Part shown: piece after piece, positions 28,459 to 37,477 of the stretch
Layout of the letters: each line of letters opens with the position of its first letter
Numbering within the stretch: position 1 is the stretch's first letter
Assembly: GCF_007786235.1 (NCBI RefSeq)
Contig: NZ_VNFK01000001.1
Coordinates: 62,001-126,000, forward strand
From: Paenarthrobacter nitroguajacolicus
GTDB lineage: Bacteria; Actinomycetota; Actinomycetes; Actinomycetales; Micrococcaceae
DNA length: 64,000 nt
Direction of reading: 5' to 3'
Notes under the pieces: model-generated
What the model saw: only the letters and a program-made list of their open reading frames with translations
The model's database searches: none
What the model was told of the DNA's origin: nothing
Program-made: the position numbers and the translations under genes

Positions 28459-30624
28459 TCAGCCTCCCGAAGCCATTCCGACCAAGCGGGACTGTACCTG
28501 GGAAACCTCGCCAAGAGGCCTCTCGCACACCATGTCGCGGCATAAGTAGACCTGCGGTGAGCCGTCAGGCGCGCCCGACCTGTGGAGCAGGAGCGGCACC
28601 TCGTCCACATCGGCCGGGGACCCGCCGTCGTCGTCCGACTGCAACGCAACTACCAGCCCGGGACTGGGCGACATCAACAGCGCACGGTGCAGTTCGCGCC
28701 GCAAGGGCGAATCGGGTCCTGCGACGGCGGCCTCCACCGGCCCAGCCAAGCCCGCTTGAGCGGTGGCCAAAAGCCACCCGGCGACGCGCGGAGCGCGTGT
28801 GGCCAGAGGCGGGAGCAAACCAAGGATGTTGCCCGCCATGAGTCGGTGTTCGTGCGAGCCGGAATAGGCAGCGTATGACAAGAGGGCTCCGGCGAATCCG
28901 GCGGCGCCGCTGGGTGTCGCATTGTCGAAGGGGTCCAGAGCCGCGTGCTGGCCCTGGGCGTTGAACACTTGCGCGGACTCCCCCGTCGAGTCGGCGAGGT
29001 GTCCGTTCTCGACGAAACGCGAACACGCGGCTTCGATGAGTTCCTCGGCAAGGTAATACCAACGTTTGGTTCCCGTCACGGCATACAGCGCCAGGAAACC
29101 GTCGGCGCAGAACGCATAGTCCTCCAGGAGACCGCCAATGCCTCGTGCCCGGGCATCGTGCGAAACCCGCACCAACAACCGCGAACCGCTGTCCCAGTGA
29201 ACGACTGCGAGGTACCCGGCCACGGTTTCTGCGGCCGTAACCAGGTCCGGACGATCCAGTATGGCCCCGGCCTCAGCGAGGGCGGACACGGCGAGCCCGT
29301 TCCATCCGGCCACCACTTTGTGGTCCCTGGCGGGCTGGTTCCGCTGGTTGCGCGCGGCTAGCAGTTCAGGCCGGACGCGCTCCCAGAGCCTGCCTTCGGC
29401 GTCGGACAACTCACGGGCGGGATGCAATGGCGATCCAAGGTGGGACACCGTCCCCTTGGCACCTACGTTCATCATGCGAGCCACCGCTTCGGCGTCACCC
29501 GGACCAAGGGCATCACGCAGCGATCCCGGAGTCCACAGATAGGTGGCGCCCTCGTGATGCACACCGTCCACCACGGTGTCGGCGTCGAGGGAGGATGCCA
29601 GCCCGCCGTCGGGCAGCGTCAAGGACTCCAGCATCCAATCGGCACACCTCGACGCGACAGCGGCCGCCTCGAAGGCAGGGAAGACCTCGTTGCCCCCAAG
29701 CCGTACCCAATGCGAATACACCCGCAGCAACTGCGCATTGTCATACAACATCTTCTCGAAATGGGGCACGGACCAGTCGGCCGTCACGGAGTAGCGGGCA
29801 AACCCGCCGTCGAGCTGGTCACGCAGAGCCGAGCGGGCCATGCCCGCCAACGCGCGGCCTGCCATGTCGCGTGCGGCATCGGCCGTATCCGACGGCACCG
29901 CGGCGTGCCGGATGAGGAACTCAAGAACCGCCGACGGCGGAAACTTGGGAGCGTCCCCGAAACCACCGGCGTCGGGGTCTTCAGAGCGGGCAAGAAGCAT
30001 CAGGGCGTCCGGAAGCAGCGCGGCGTCCAGGACCTCCGGCGGACCGTCGAGCCGCACCGCCCCGGACAGCTGGGCGTCGGCCATGTTGGCCGCCAGTCCC
30101 CTGGCATTCTGTTCCACCCCGTCGCGGCGCTCCACCCAGGCCTCATGGACAGCTTCGAGGATGTTGCGGAACGACGGCCTGCCGGGCAGCGGAACGGGTG
30201 GAAAGTAGGTGCCTGCGTGGAAGGCCAGGCCGTCCGGCGTCAGGAAGACGGACATCGGCCAGCCGCCCTCACCGCTGATGGCTTGCGTCGCCGCCATGTA
30301 CACCGAATCCACGTCCGGGCGTTCTTCGCGGTCCACCTTGACCGGCACGAAGTGCGCATTCAGGTAGTCGGCCGTCTCTTGGTCTTCGAAGGACTCGTGC
30401 GCCATGACGTGGCACCAGTGGCACGCCGCGTAGCCGATGGAGAGGAAAACAGGAACGTCACGCTCCGCGGCGAAAGCAAAGGCCTCATCACCGAAGGGAC
30501 GCCAAAAGACGGGATTGTCCGCGTGCTGCCGCAAATAGGCAGAAGGTTCCGACCCCAGGGTGTTGCTTGCCCCGGGCCAGCTGGTGACGCCGTGCTCAGC
30601 GGGTTCCGGAACCGGCATCGCCAT
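28459..30624 (-). CDS. YyaL/SSP411-like thioredoxin-domain (DUF255) protein
   Basis: A 721-residue protein. The N-terminal DUF255 domain is thioredoxin-like, with Cys68 and Cys71 in YAACHWCHVMAHESFED, followed by an (alpha/alpha)6 barrel resembling N-acylglucosamine epimerases (WNGLAVSALAEAG, LLEDYAFCADGFLALY). Homologues are widespread but without an agreed function; a redox or carbohydrate role has been suggested. The start at 30624 lies inside the upstream small gene (29-bp overlap), so translational coupling is likely. Slightly shorter starts at ATG 30618 are possible. Confidence 0.85.
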   Translation of the reverse strand: MAMPVPEPAEHGVTSWPGASNTLGSEPSAYLRQHADNPVFWRPFGDEAFAFAAERDVPVFLSIGYAACHWCHVMAHESFEDQETADYLNAHFVPVKVDREERPDVDSVYMAATQAISGEGGWPMSVFLTPDGLAFHAGTYFPPVPLPGRPSFRNILEAVHEAWVERRDGVEQNARGLAANMADAQLSGAVRLDGPPEVLDAALLPDALMLLARSEDPDAGGFGDAPKFPPSAVLEFLIRHAAVPSDTADAARDMAGRALAGMARSALRDQLDGGFARYSVTADWSVPHFEKMLYDNAQLLRVYSHWVRLGGNEVFPAFEAAAVASRCADWMLESLTLPDGGLASSLDADTVVDGVHHEGATYLWTPGSLRDALGPGDAEAVARMMNVGAKGTVSHLGSPLHPARELSDAEGRLWERVRPELLAARNQRNQPARDHKVVAGWNGLAVSALAEAGAILDRPDLVTAAETVAGYLAVVHWDSGSRLLVRVSHDARARGIGGLLEDYAFCADGFLALYAVTGTKRWYYLAEELIEAACSRFVENGHLADSTGESAQVFNAQGQHAALDPFDNATPSGAAGFAGALLSYAAYSGSHEHRLMAGNILGLLPPLATRAPRVAGWLLATAQAGLAGPVEAAVAGPDSPLRRELHRALLMSPSPGLVVALQSDDDGGSPADVDEVPLLLHRSGAPDGSPQVYLCRDMVCERPLGEVSQVQSRLVGMASGG

Positions 30625-30892
30625 TCTCGTCTACTGAGCTGCCTGCCTCGGCAGGTTCGCCCGCCTCCGCGGCCAGGCGCGCTTCCTCAACCTGAGCCCG
30701 GTAGCGGACTCGGCGAATACGGCGGACCATGTCCACGATCAAGAAGGTTGTGAGGATCACGATGAAGGCGGTGAGGACGAAGCCCCAGGTGCCCGGCGTC
30801 ACCTGATCCTCGGACAGGCCAGGCCGCAGCGTGCCCGTGGGGTTGGGCGACGGAGTGACGGTCAGGGCGAGAATCAAGTGGTGCACGTTCAA
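30596..30892 (-). CDS. Small single-span membrane protein, hypothetical
   Basis: A 98-residue protein with one membrane helix near residues 36-54 (GFVLTAFIVILTTFLIVDMV), a basic stop-transfer RRIRRVRYR, and an acidic, Ala/Glu-rich cytoplasmic tail. I do not recognise a family. It overlaps the YyaL-like gene by 29 bp and follows mca at 100 bp in the same direction, a common placement in actinobacteria. Confidence 0.7.
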   Translation of the reverse strand: MNVHHLILALTVTPSPNPTGTLRPGLSEDQVTPGTWGFVLTAFIVILTTFLIVDMVRRIRRVRYRAQVEEARLAAEAGEPAEAGSSVDENGDAGSGTR

Positions 30893-30992
30893 ACCTTCTG
30901 TGGGAGATGATGCGTGCCGGCTGGCAGCGCGTGGCCGGCATGCTGGCAGGCCACCCGGCGATTTCTACGAGCGATAGAAACTACGGGCGTTC

Positions 30993-31898
30993 CTATCTTA
31001 TCCCCGCGAAGAGGTCCTTTTCCGGCAGCTCGGAAGGAACCCGTGACTGGACCAGCGTGTAGTCCTCCCACGGCCACGCCGTTCGCTGCAGCTCGGGCGA
31101 GACCGCGAAGAAGAACCCGAGGGGATCGATCTGTGTGCGGTGTGCCCTCAGTGCATCGTCGCGGGCCTCGAAGAAGTCGCCGCAATCAACCTGTGTTGTG
31201 GTCTGGTGCCCCGGAGGAACCGGGGTGTGGCCCTCTGCATCAGCTTCAAGCCACGCTGCCAGGCGCTCGGCGTAGGGAGACTGCAACCCTGCTTCTTCGA
31301 GGGCGAAATGCAGCGCCCGGAAGCGCTCAGGGCTGAAGGCACGGTCGTAGTAGAGCTTGCTTGGTGCCCATGGGTCACCCATGCCGGGGTATCGGTCGGC
31401 ATCGCCTGCGGCCTCGAACGCTTCCACTGCCACCTTATGGGCCATGATGTGGTCCGGGTGCGGGTAGCCACCATTCTCGTCATAGCTGAGAATCACGTGT
31501 GGCTTGAAGCTGCGAACCAGCCGAACCAGGGGCGCAGTGGCGCGCTCCAACGGCTGCAGCGCGAAGCAACCCGGCGGCAGCGGCGGAAGGGGATCACCCT
31601 CCGGCAGGCCCGAGTCCACGAACCCGAGCCAACGTTGCTGGATTCCGAGGACCGCAGCCGCATTCGCCATCTCACGTCGCCGTGCTCCTGCCATGTCCCG
31701 CTTGGGATGCGGGGCATCCTCCATGGCTGGGTTCTGGATGTCGCCGCGGGATCCATCCGTGCATGTGGCGACCATGACGTCCACTCCCGCAGCGGCGTAC
31801 ATCGCCATGGTTGCTGCACCCTTGCTGGACTCATCGTCCGGGTGGGCGTGGACGGCGAGCAGCCGCAGCTGCTGGTCGGAACTGCTGGACGCTGTCAC
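30993..31898 (-). CDS. mca: Mycothiol S-conjugate amidase
   Basis: Mca cleaves mycothiol S-conjugates so that toxic compounds leave as mercapturic acids; mycothiol is confined to actinobacteria. The 301-residue protein has the LmbE-like fold with the zinc motif HAHPDDESSKG near residue 17, the DGSRGDIQNP loop, and YDENGGYPHPDHIMAH carrying the third ligand. These distinguish Mca (with PHPDH) from MshB only broadly, but length and neighbours (DUF4307, greA) favour Mca. GTG start with GAGGAG upstream. Divergent from DUF4307. Confidence 0.93.
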   Translation of the reverse strand: MTASSSSDQQLRLLAVHAHPDDESSKGAATMAMYAAAGVDVMVATCTDGSRGDIQNPAMEDAPHPKRDMAGARRREMANAAAVLGIQQRWLGFVDSGLPEGDPLPPLPPGCFALQPLERATAPLVRLVRSFKPHVILSYDENGGYPHPDHIMAHKVAVEAFEAAGDADRYPGMGDPWAPSKLYYDRAFSPERFRALHFALEEAGLQSPYAERLAAWLEADAEGHTPVPPGHQTTTQVDCGDFFEARDDALRAHRTQIDPLGFFFAVSPELQRTAWPWEDYTLVQSRVPSELPEKDLFAGIR

Positions 31899-31959
31899 GT
31901 GACGGCTCCTCTTTCATGGTTCGAGCTCTGGGGCGGTGATGGGGCGCCGGGATCGGCAC

Positions 31960-31972
31960 TAAACTGGATGGG
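31960..31972 (+). promoter_or_regulatory. Leaderless-type -10 box for DUF4307
   Basis: TAAACT (31960-31965), six bases, then GTG at 31972. Confidence 0.45.
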
Positions 31973-32430
31973 TGACTTCAGAGGACCTATCGGCCACCCA
32001 AGTACCGGCAAGCACCAGCCTAGCCAATCGCTACGGCGGTCAAAAGCGCGCCATGACCCGCAAAACCAAGCGGAACATCGTCATGGCAGCACTGGTAGTC
32101 GGGATTGCGTTCGCAGCTTGGGTGGCAACATCCTCGGCCCAGGCCCCTGTTACCTTCAAGGACATTGGATACAGCACGGTGGATGGCACCCAGGCGGAGG
32201 TGGACTACCAAGTCACCAAATACCCCGGAGCCACCGCCAAATGTGCCATCAAAGCCATGGACTCCAAGTTCGCGGTGGTGGGCTGGAAAGTTGTGGAGAT
32301 CGGTCCCAACCAACCCGAGGAAAGCGCCGACGGGGGAAGCACTACTGCCCAGCGAACCGTCCTGCGAACCGAATCGCCGGCCGTGTCCGGCGTGGTGGAC
32401 AGCTGCTGGATTGTGGACAGCGGTAAATAA
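31972..32430 (+). CDS. DUF4307 family membrane protein
   Basis: A 152-residue protein with one membrane helix near residues 36-54 (IVMAALVVGIAFAAWVATS) and an extracytoplasmic beta-rich DUF4307 domain containing two cysteines (AKCAIKAMDSKFAVVGW and VVDSCWIVDSG) that could pair. Function unknown. It lies between mca and greA, its usual place in actinobacteria. GTG start supported by TAAACT six bases upstream. Confidence 0.85.
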   Translation: MTSEDLSATQVPASTSLANRYGGQKRAMTRKTKRNIVMAALVVGIAFAAWVATSSAQAPVTFKDIGYSTVDGTQAEVDYQVTKYPGATAKCAIKAMDSKFAVVGWKVVEIGPNQPEESADGGSTTAQRTVLRTESPAVSGVVDSCWIVDSGK

Positions 32431-32458
32431 CAATCGTGTGACCCACGACTCAACCGGT

Positions 32459-32487
32459 TTGGGTTCGTCCAAAGGATTTACTACAAT
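32459..32487 (+). promoter_or_regulatory. greA promoter
   Basis: TTGGGT (32459-32464), a 17-bp spacer and TACAAT (32482-32487) predict a start near 32494 and a leader of about 90 nt. The leader holds ACCCCG...CGGGGT arms followed by CTTTTG. Confidence 0.6.
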
Positions 32488-32582
32488 GGATGAAACCTTC
32501 ACCCCGTTAAGTTGGTTACTGAGTTTTACGAGTGGCCACCTCGGCGGGGTCTTTTGCATTGTCAGATCTAGAGGAGAAATCC

Positions 32583-33077
32583 GTGTCTACCACCAACAGC
32601 GCCACTGCGGCTTGGCTCACCCAGGAAGCTTTCGACCGCTTGAAGGCTGAGCTGGACCACCTTTCCGGCGCTGGCCGGGCGGAAATCGTCCAGAAGATCG
32701 AAGCTGCCCGCCAGGAAGGCGACCTCAAGGAGAACGGCGGCTACCACGCAGCCAAGGAAGAGCAGGGCAAGATCGAGGCCCGCATCCGCCAGCTCACGGC
32801 ACTCCTTCGCGATGCCCAGGTAGGCGAAGCACCGGCCGATGACGGAATCGTCGAGCCCGGCATGCTTGTTGTTGCCCGCATCGCCGGCGACGAAGAGAAG
32901 TTCCTGCTCGGCTCCCGCGAAATTGCCGGAGACTCCGATCTCGACGTCTTCAGCGAGAAGTCCCCCCTGGGTGCCGCCATTATCGGCCACAAGGAAGGCG
33001 ACAAGCTGAGCTACGTCGCCCCCAACGGCAAGGAAATTCCGGTGGAGATCGTCTCCGCCAAGCCCTACGTCGCCTAA
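32583..33077 (+). CDS. greA: Transcription elongation factor GreA
   Basis: GreA enters the RNA polymerase secondary channel and stimulates transcript cleavage in backtracked complexes. The 164-residue protein has the N-terminal coiled coil with the acidic tip in EGDLKENGGYHAAKEEQ and the C-terminal FKBP-like domain ending SPLGAAIIGHKEGDKLSY. GTG at 32583 is chosen because GGAG lies six bases upstream; the longer frame starting at 32532 falls within the leader. A strong terminator follows. Confidence 0.95.
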   Translation: MSTTNSATAAWLTQEAFDRLKAELDHLSGAGRAEIVQKIEAARQEGDLKENGGYHAAKEEQGKIEARIRQLTALLRDAQVGEAPADDGIVEPGMLVVARIAGDEEKFLLGSREIAGDSDLDVFSEKSPLGAAIIGHKEGDKLSYVAPNGKEIPVEIVSAKPYVA

Positions 33078-33105
33078 ACAGCGGCTTACCGGCCTGAAAT
33101 ACACG

Positions 33106-33145
33106 ACGCCGGCCCCTTCCTTCGTGGAGGGGGCCGGCGTTTTTT
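33106..33145 (+). terminator. Rho-independent terminator after greA
   Basis: The stem 33106-33120 (ACGCCGGCCCCTTCC) pairs with 33126-33140 with one G:U, the loop is TTCGT, and a TTTTTT run follows directly. Confidence 0.9.
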
Positions 33146-33224
33146 CGTGCCCGGCTCACCCAACCGGGGGACAGCAAAGGTCGCTACGAAGGCTCGTTGG
33201 GACACGTGCCGTCCCGCACTTGGG

Positions 33225-33839
33225 TCAGGTGGTGATGGCGGGCTTTGGCCGGAGCAGGAGGGCAGCAAGGACCCCGCCGACAGCCCCACCCAAGTGCGCC
33301 TGCCAGGAGACGTACCCCATCACCGTTGGCAGCACTCCAAAGAGGATGCTGCCGTAGGCCATGAAGAGGACAACCGAGAGCAGGATCTGCCACCAGTTAC
33401 GGTTGAAGAAGCCCCGCACCAGCAGGAACGCGAAGAAGCCAAACACCAGTCCGGAAGCGCCCACCGTCACACCTCCCCCGCCAATAAGCCACACCGCGAG
33501 CCCGGAGCCCAGCCAACTGAACGCCAACGCCGTGATGAACACCCTGAAGCCGGACATGAACGCCAGGAAGCCGAAGATGACCAGCGGCAACGTGTTGGAG
33601 AGCAGATGGTTGAAATTCGCGTGCAGCAGCGGAAACGTCAGGATATCCAGGACGCCGTCCATGCTGCGGGGGCGCAGGCCGAACGTGAAGTTCAGACCGT
33701 GCCGCATGAGGGTATTCAGGAACTCGATGACGTAAAGCAGGATGACGAAGCCGCCCATGAACAGCAGGCCGCCCTTAGCCCGCCCGGCCAGCGATTCCCT
33801 GGCCTCGGCCTTTGAATCGTCAGGCGTTCCAAGCACCAT
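33225..33839 (-). CDS. Rhomboid family intramembrane serine protease
   Basis: A 204-residue membrane protease with six helices. The catalytic serine is Ser129 in VGASG and the catalytic histidine is His182 in QAHLGG; the HANFNHLLSN segment (His73, His78, Asn82) supports the oxyanion. These residues make an active protease likely. Substrates are unknown. It lies 11 bp after ilvA in the same direction and is convergent with greA. Confidence 0.9.
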   Translation of the reverse strand: MVLGTPDDSKAEARESLAGRAKGGLLFMGGFVILLYVIEFLNTLMRHGLNFTFGLRPRSMDGVLDILTFPLLHANFNHLLSNTLPLVIFGFLAFMSGFRVFITALAFSWLGSGLAVWLIGGGGVTVGASGLVFGFFAFLLVRGFFNRNWWQILLSVVLFMAYGSILFGVLPTVMGYVSWQAHLGGAVGGVLAALLLRPKPAITT

Positions 33840-33850
33840 GTGCCCTCCCG

Positions 33851-35089
33851 TCAGTGCACCACGATGGGCTGGAAGCCCTCGGCCCGCAGTGCACCGAGGA
33901 CTTGTTCGCCGTGTTCGTGGCCCTTTGTTTCCAAGTTGATGGTGATGGAGACGTCGCCCATGCTGATGGAACCACCCAGGCGGGTGTGGTCCAAGCCGGT
34001 GACGTTGGCGTCGTTTTCAGCGATGATGCGTGCAATGGTAGCCAGCGAACCTGGGCGGTCGTCCAGCATCATGCGCACGGTCATGAAACGGCCTGCGGCG
34101 GAGAGGCCGCGCTGGATGACTTTCAGCATGAGCATGGGATCGATGTTGCCGCCGGACAGCACGACGGCGGTGTTCCCCGGGTTTTCGATCTTGCCATCCA
34201 TCAGCGCGGCTACTCCCACGGCGCCAGCGGGCTCCACCACCATCTTGGCCCGCTCGAGGAGGAAGATCAGTGCGCGCGCGAGCGAGTCTTCGCTGACTGT
34301 CACAACATCGTCCACGAGCTCACGGATGATGCTGAAGGGCAACTGCCCAGGCCGTCCAACCGCGATGCCGTCAGCCATGGTGGTGACCTTCTTCAGCGGC
34401 ACCAACGCATCTGCTGCCAGGGATGGCGGATAGGCGGCGGCGTTTTCTGCCTGGACTCCAATGACCCGGATTTCGCGGCCGAGTTCCTTGGCCTTGGCCT
34501 TGATGGCCACGGCTACACCGGCCAGCAGACCACCTCCACCGACGCCCATGAGGATGGTGTCGACGTTGGGGATCTGGTCCAGGATTTCAAGTCCAATGGT
34601 GCCCTGCCCGGCAACGACGTCCACATTGTCAAAGGGGTGCACAAAGACGGCGCCGGTTTCGTTGGCATACCGCTGGGCCTCCGCCAATGCTTCATCCACG
34701 TTGTGGCCATGGAGGATCACTTCAGCGCCGTGGCTGCGCGTGGCTGCCAACTTGGGGAGCGCCACGCCGAGTGGCATGTAGATGCGCGCATTGATGCCCA
34801 GGCTTTTGGCAGCCACTGCCACGCCTTGGGCGTGATTGCCGGCCGATGCCGCCACTACTCCGCGCTTTTTCTCGTCCTCCGTCAGCCGAGCCATCCGCAC
34901 ATAGGCGCCGCGGACCTTGAATGACCCTGCGCGCTGCAGGTTCTCACATTTGAAAAAGACGTTGCCGCCCACGAGGCTGCCCAGCGCACGGGACGACTCC
35001 ACCGGAGTCTTGGTAATAATGCCCTCGAGCAGCTCCTGCGCCTTGAGGACATCGTCCAGCGTGACGGGCAGGGTTTCGAGGGTATTCAC
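33851..35089 (-). CDS. ilvA: Threonine ammonia-lyase (threonine dehydratase) with C-terminal ACT domain
   Basis: This PLP enzyme converts threonine to 2-oxobutanoate, the entry to isoleucine synthesis. The 412-residue protein has the PLP lysine in GSFKVRGAY (near residue 58) and the phosphate loop GVGGGGLLAGVA, followed by one ACT domain (about 330-405: MLDDRPGSLATIARIIAE). One ACT domain fits the shorter, catabolic-like or Corynebacterium-type enzyme rather than the two-ACT E. coli IlvA. GTG start with AGGAG upstream; 3 bp after the AI-2E transporter gene. Confidence 0.92.
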   Translation of the reverse strand: MNTLETLPVTLDDVLKAQELLEGIITKTPVESSRALGSLVGGNVFFKCENLQRAGSFKVRGAYVRMARLTEDEKKRGVVAASAGNHAQGVAVAAKSLGINARIYMPLGVALPKLAATRSHGAEVILHGHNVDEALAEAQRYANETGAVFVHPFDNVDVVAGQGTIGLEILDQIPNVDTILMGVGGGGLLAGVAVAIKAKAKELGREIRVIGVQAENAAAYPPSLAADALVPLKKVTTMADGIAVGRPGQLPFSIIRELVDDVVTVSEDSLARALIFLLERAKMVVEPAGAVGVAALMDGKIENPGNTAVVLSGGNIDPMLMLKVIQRGLSAAGRFMTVRMMLDDRPGSLATIARIIAENDANVTGLDHTRLGGSISMGDVSITINLETKGHEHGEQVLGALRAEGFQPIVVH

Positions 35090-35092
35090 TGA

Positions 35093-36373
35093 CTATTCTC
35101 CTTTATTGGTGTCGGCATCCGGGCCCTCAACAGAGGTGCTCCCCGAAGCCTTGTTCTTGCTGGTAGTGCCTTTGCCAAGGCGGGATTCGGGCCGTGGGAG
35201 GTGGACTTCCTTGAAGTTCGCATCTCCACTGGGCTCCGCCGAGCCAGCTGCCGGCTGGAGCACCGCACCACCCAATCCTTCATCATGTTCCCACGTCCGG
35301 CCGGCAATGTAGCGAACTGCCGTGTTTACTACGGCGAGCAATGGCACCGCGAACAGCGCACCGGGGATGCCGGCCAGGTAGGAGCCCGCAGCTACAGACA
35401 GGATCACGGCCACCGGGTGCAGTGCCACGGCTTTGCCCATCACCAGGGGCTGCAGGATGTGGCTTTCAAGCTGCTGGACCAAGAGGACGATGGCCAGCAT
35501 GATCAGGGCGTTGACCGGTCCGTTGGCAACCAGGGCCAAGAGAACCGCAATGGCGCCTGTGACGAGTGCGCCCACCACGGGGATGAACGAGCCGATGAAG
35601 ACCAGGACGGCCAGCGGAAGCGCGAGGGGAACTTGGATGATGGCAGCGCCGACACCAATGCCCACAGCATCGACGAACGCAACGAACATTTGGATCCGCA
35701 CGTAGCTGACCATTGATGTCCATCCACGACGACCTGCACCATCGGTGGCCCTGCGCGCAGTCTTGGGCAGGAGGCGGACCAGGAATGCCCAAATCCGGCT
35801 TCCCTCCAGAAGGAAGAAGATGAGGATGAACAGGGCAAGGACCAGGCCCGCAGCGAAGTGCCCGGCAGTGCTGCCAAAGGACAGGGCGCCGCTGAGGATG
35901 CTGCTGCTGTTGTTCTGGAGGGCATTGGCGCCGTCCGCAATGTATTGGTCGATCTGGTCCGCGGTCAGGTGGAGCGGCCCGTCGGCCAGCCAGGTCTGAA
36001 TCTGCTGGATCCCGGCCAGCGCCTCTTGCCAGAGCTCCCCGAAGCCCGAGACCAGCTGCCTGCCCACCAAGGCCAGCGCACCGGCGATCACGCCGATGAA
36101 GCCGATCACCGTAATGGCTACGGAGGCGCCATTGGGAACCTTTCGGTTGCGCAGCCAAGCCACCACCGGGTACAGCAGTCCCGCCAGGAGGGCAGCCACC
36201 ATCACTGGAATGATGAGGAAGCTGACCTTGCCCAGCAGCCATACAAGCGCGCCGATCATGAGCAGGATCAGGCCCGCCCGCCATGACCACGCGGCGGCAA
36301 TACGAACCCCGTAGGGGATGTCCTCGGCAATTTGGCGGTCTGAACGTGTTTTGGCGTCCGGTGTTGGCGTCAT
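35093..36373 (-). CDS. AI-2E (PerM) family transporter
   Basis: A 426-residue polytopic protein. A cluster of helices at about 28-100, an extracytoplasmic segment (WQEALAGIQQIQTWLADG), and helices with FIGSFIPVVGALVTGAIAVLLALV near residue 265 are typical of the AI-2E/PerM family, some of which act as Na+/H+ antiporters rather than autoinducer exporters. The last 75 residues are a charged tail. ilvA follows after 3 bp. AATTAT lies six bases before the ATG. Substrate unknown. Confidence 0.85.
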   Translation of the reverse strand: MTPTPDAKTRSDRQIAEDIPYGVRIAAAWSWRAGLILLMIGALVWLLGKVSFLIIPVMVAALLAGLLYPVVAWLRNRKVPNGASVAITVIGFIGVIAGALALVGRQLVSGFGELWQEALAGIQQIQTWLADGPLHLTADQIDQYIADGANALQNNSSSILSGALSFGSTAGHFAAGLVLALFILIFFLLEGSRIWAFLVRLLPKTARRATDGAGRRGWTSMVSYVRIQMFVAFVDAVGIGVGAAIIQVPLALPLAVLVFIGSFIPVVGALVTGAIAVLLALVANGPVNALIMLAIVLLVQQLESHILQPLVMGKAVALHPVAVILSVAAGSYLAGIPGALFAVPLLAVVNTAVRYIAGRTWEHDEGLGGAVLQPAAGSAEPSGDANFKEVHLPRPESRLGKGTTSKNKASGSTSVEGPDADTNKGE

Positions 36374-36435
36374 GAACCCATAATTCCGTAGCCCGCGCCG
36401 TATGGGAAACCGGCTCTCACTTCAGCCGCGTGGGG

Positions 36436-37380
36436 CTACAGGGATGCGGTGATGCCCCAGTTCATGGTGAAGGCCTCGCCGGGTGCCAGCCAGCGGAGGC
36501 CATCGCCACTGTTGAATGCGTTGGCCGGGCCAGTCATCGGTTCGATGGCTACTGCCTTGGAGCGGCCCGGGAACGTGTCAGTGACGAAGACATGGACATA
36601 CTGGCAGTTCTCGTCCTGTACCAGGCTGACGCTGCGTCCATCGGGTGCTGTCAGCGTCTGGCGGGCCACACCGCCGTCGAACGAGAGGTCCGTCAGGGCG
36701 ACATCCACCAGCAGGCTGCCCACCGCGGCGCCGGCTGAAAAGTCGTAGTCCCCCGCCACAGCAGCGGTGCTGCGTGGAATCAAACGGTCATCGGCCACCA
36801 GACGTGTGCTTGCCCGCACCGTCAGGACCAAGTCCTCGGGAGCTACGTCGCCGATGCGCAAGTAGGGGTGGGCGCCCAAGACGAAGGGTGCGGCGCCCTG
36901 GGAGTCGTTGACCAGTGTCTGCGAGACGCGGAGGTCCAGCGCTTGATCCAGTTCGTACCTGACGCGGTGACGCAGCAGGAACGGGTAGCCGTGTTGGGGG
37001 AAGATGGTGGCCTCGAGCGTCACGGAGAACTCGGATTCGTCCACCAGCGTGTACCCGGCATTCCGCAGGAGTCCATGACTGGCGTTGTTGCGCGAGGCCT
37101 CGGTGATGTCCAACTGCTGTTTTTTGCCGTCGAGGTACCAGATCCCGTCCTCCACCCTGTTGGCCCACGGCGCCAGGGTGATGCCGGTGGCGCCGGGCGA
37201 TATGTCGTCATCGCCGAAGCTTTCCGTCAGCTGGACACCAGCACGCGAGTAGAGCCGCAGGCCGGCCGCTAGTTCGGTGATAACGGCGAGCGCATCATCC
37301 CTGCGAAGCTCAAATTGGCGGCCGGTGGCGAACCGGCGGGTCTCGGATTGATCAGCAGCGAATGATGGGGAGGCAGGCAT
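36436..37380 (-). CDS. Aldose 1-epimerase family protein (galactose mutarotase-like)
   Basis: A 314-residue member of the galactose mutarotase-like superfamily, which interconverts alpha and beta anomers of sugars. APWANRVEDGIWYLDGK, NNASHGLL (catalytic His) and FVLGAHPYLRIGD are the family signatures, and VAIEPMTGPANAFNSGDGL holds the catalytic Glu. Start ATG at 37380 is supported by TACGGT six bases upstream. It is divergent from galT-galK, so it probably feeds alpha-galactose to galactokinase. Confidence 0.88.
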   Translation of the reverse strand: MPASPSFAADQSETRRFATGRQFELRRDDALAVITELAAGLRLYSRAGVQLTESFGDDDISPGATGITLAPWANRVEDGIWYLDGKKQQLDITEASRNNASHGLLRNAGYTLVDESEFSVTLEATIFPQHGYPFLLRHRVRYELDQALDLRVSQTLVNDSQGAAPFVLGAHPYLRIGDVAPEDLVLTVRASTRLVADDRLIPRSTAAVAGDYDFSAGAAVGSLLVDVALTDLSFDGGVARQTLTAPDGRSVSLVQDENCQYVHVFVTDTFPGRSKAVAIEPMTGPANAFNSGDGLRWLAPGEAFTMNWGITASL

Positions 37381-37477
37381 GGCATTACCGTACTTCATGA
37401 GCACCCACATACCGGAAAACAATGTTTGTTTTTGTTAGAAACTATGCGCTTTTGGTCACTTGTGGGATGATGGCTTT
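37381..37477. promoter_or_regulatory. Divergent gal promoter region with DeoR-like motif
   Basis: The minus-strand box TACGGT (37387-37392) sits six bases before the epimerase ATG. The AT-rich stretch 37417-37442 contains AAACAATGTTT and TTTGTTTTTGTT followed by AGAAAC, resembling T-rich sites of DeoR-type sugar repressors. It could control both directions. Confidence 0.4.

Noticed and set aside
33146..33224. Possible third copy of the conserved-loop hairpin after greA
   Set aside because: It contains a GCTCGTT stretch and a small GGGAC/GTCCC stem, but neither the RTCAAA loop start nor the asymmetric internal loop.
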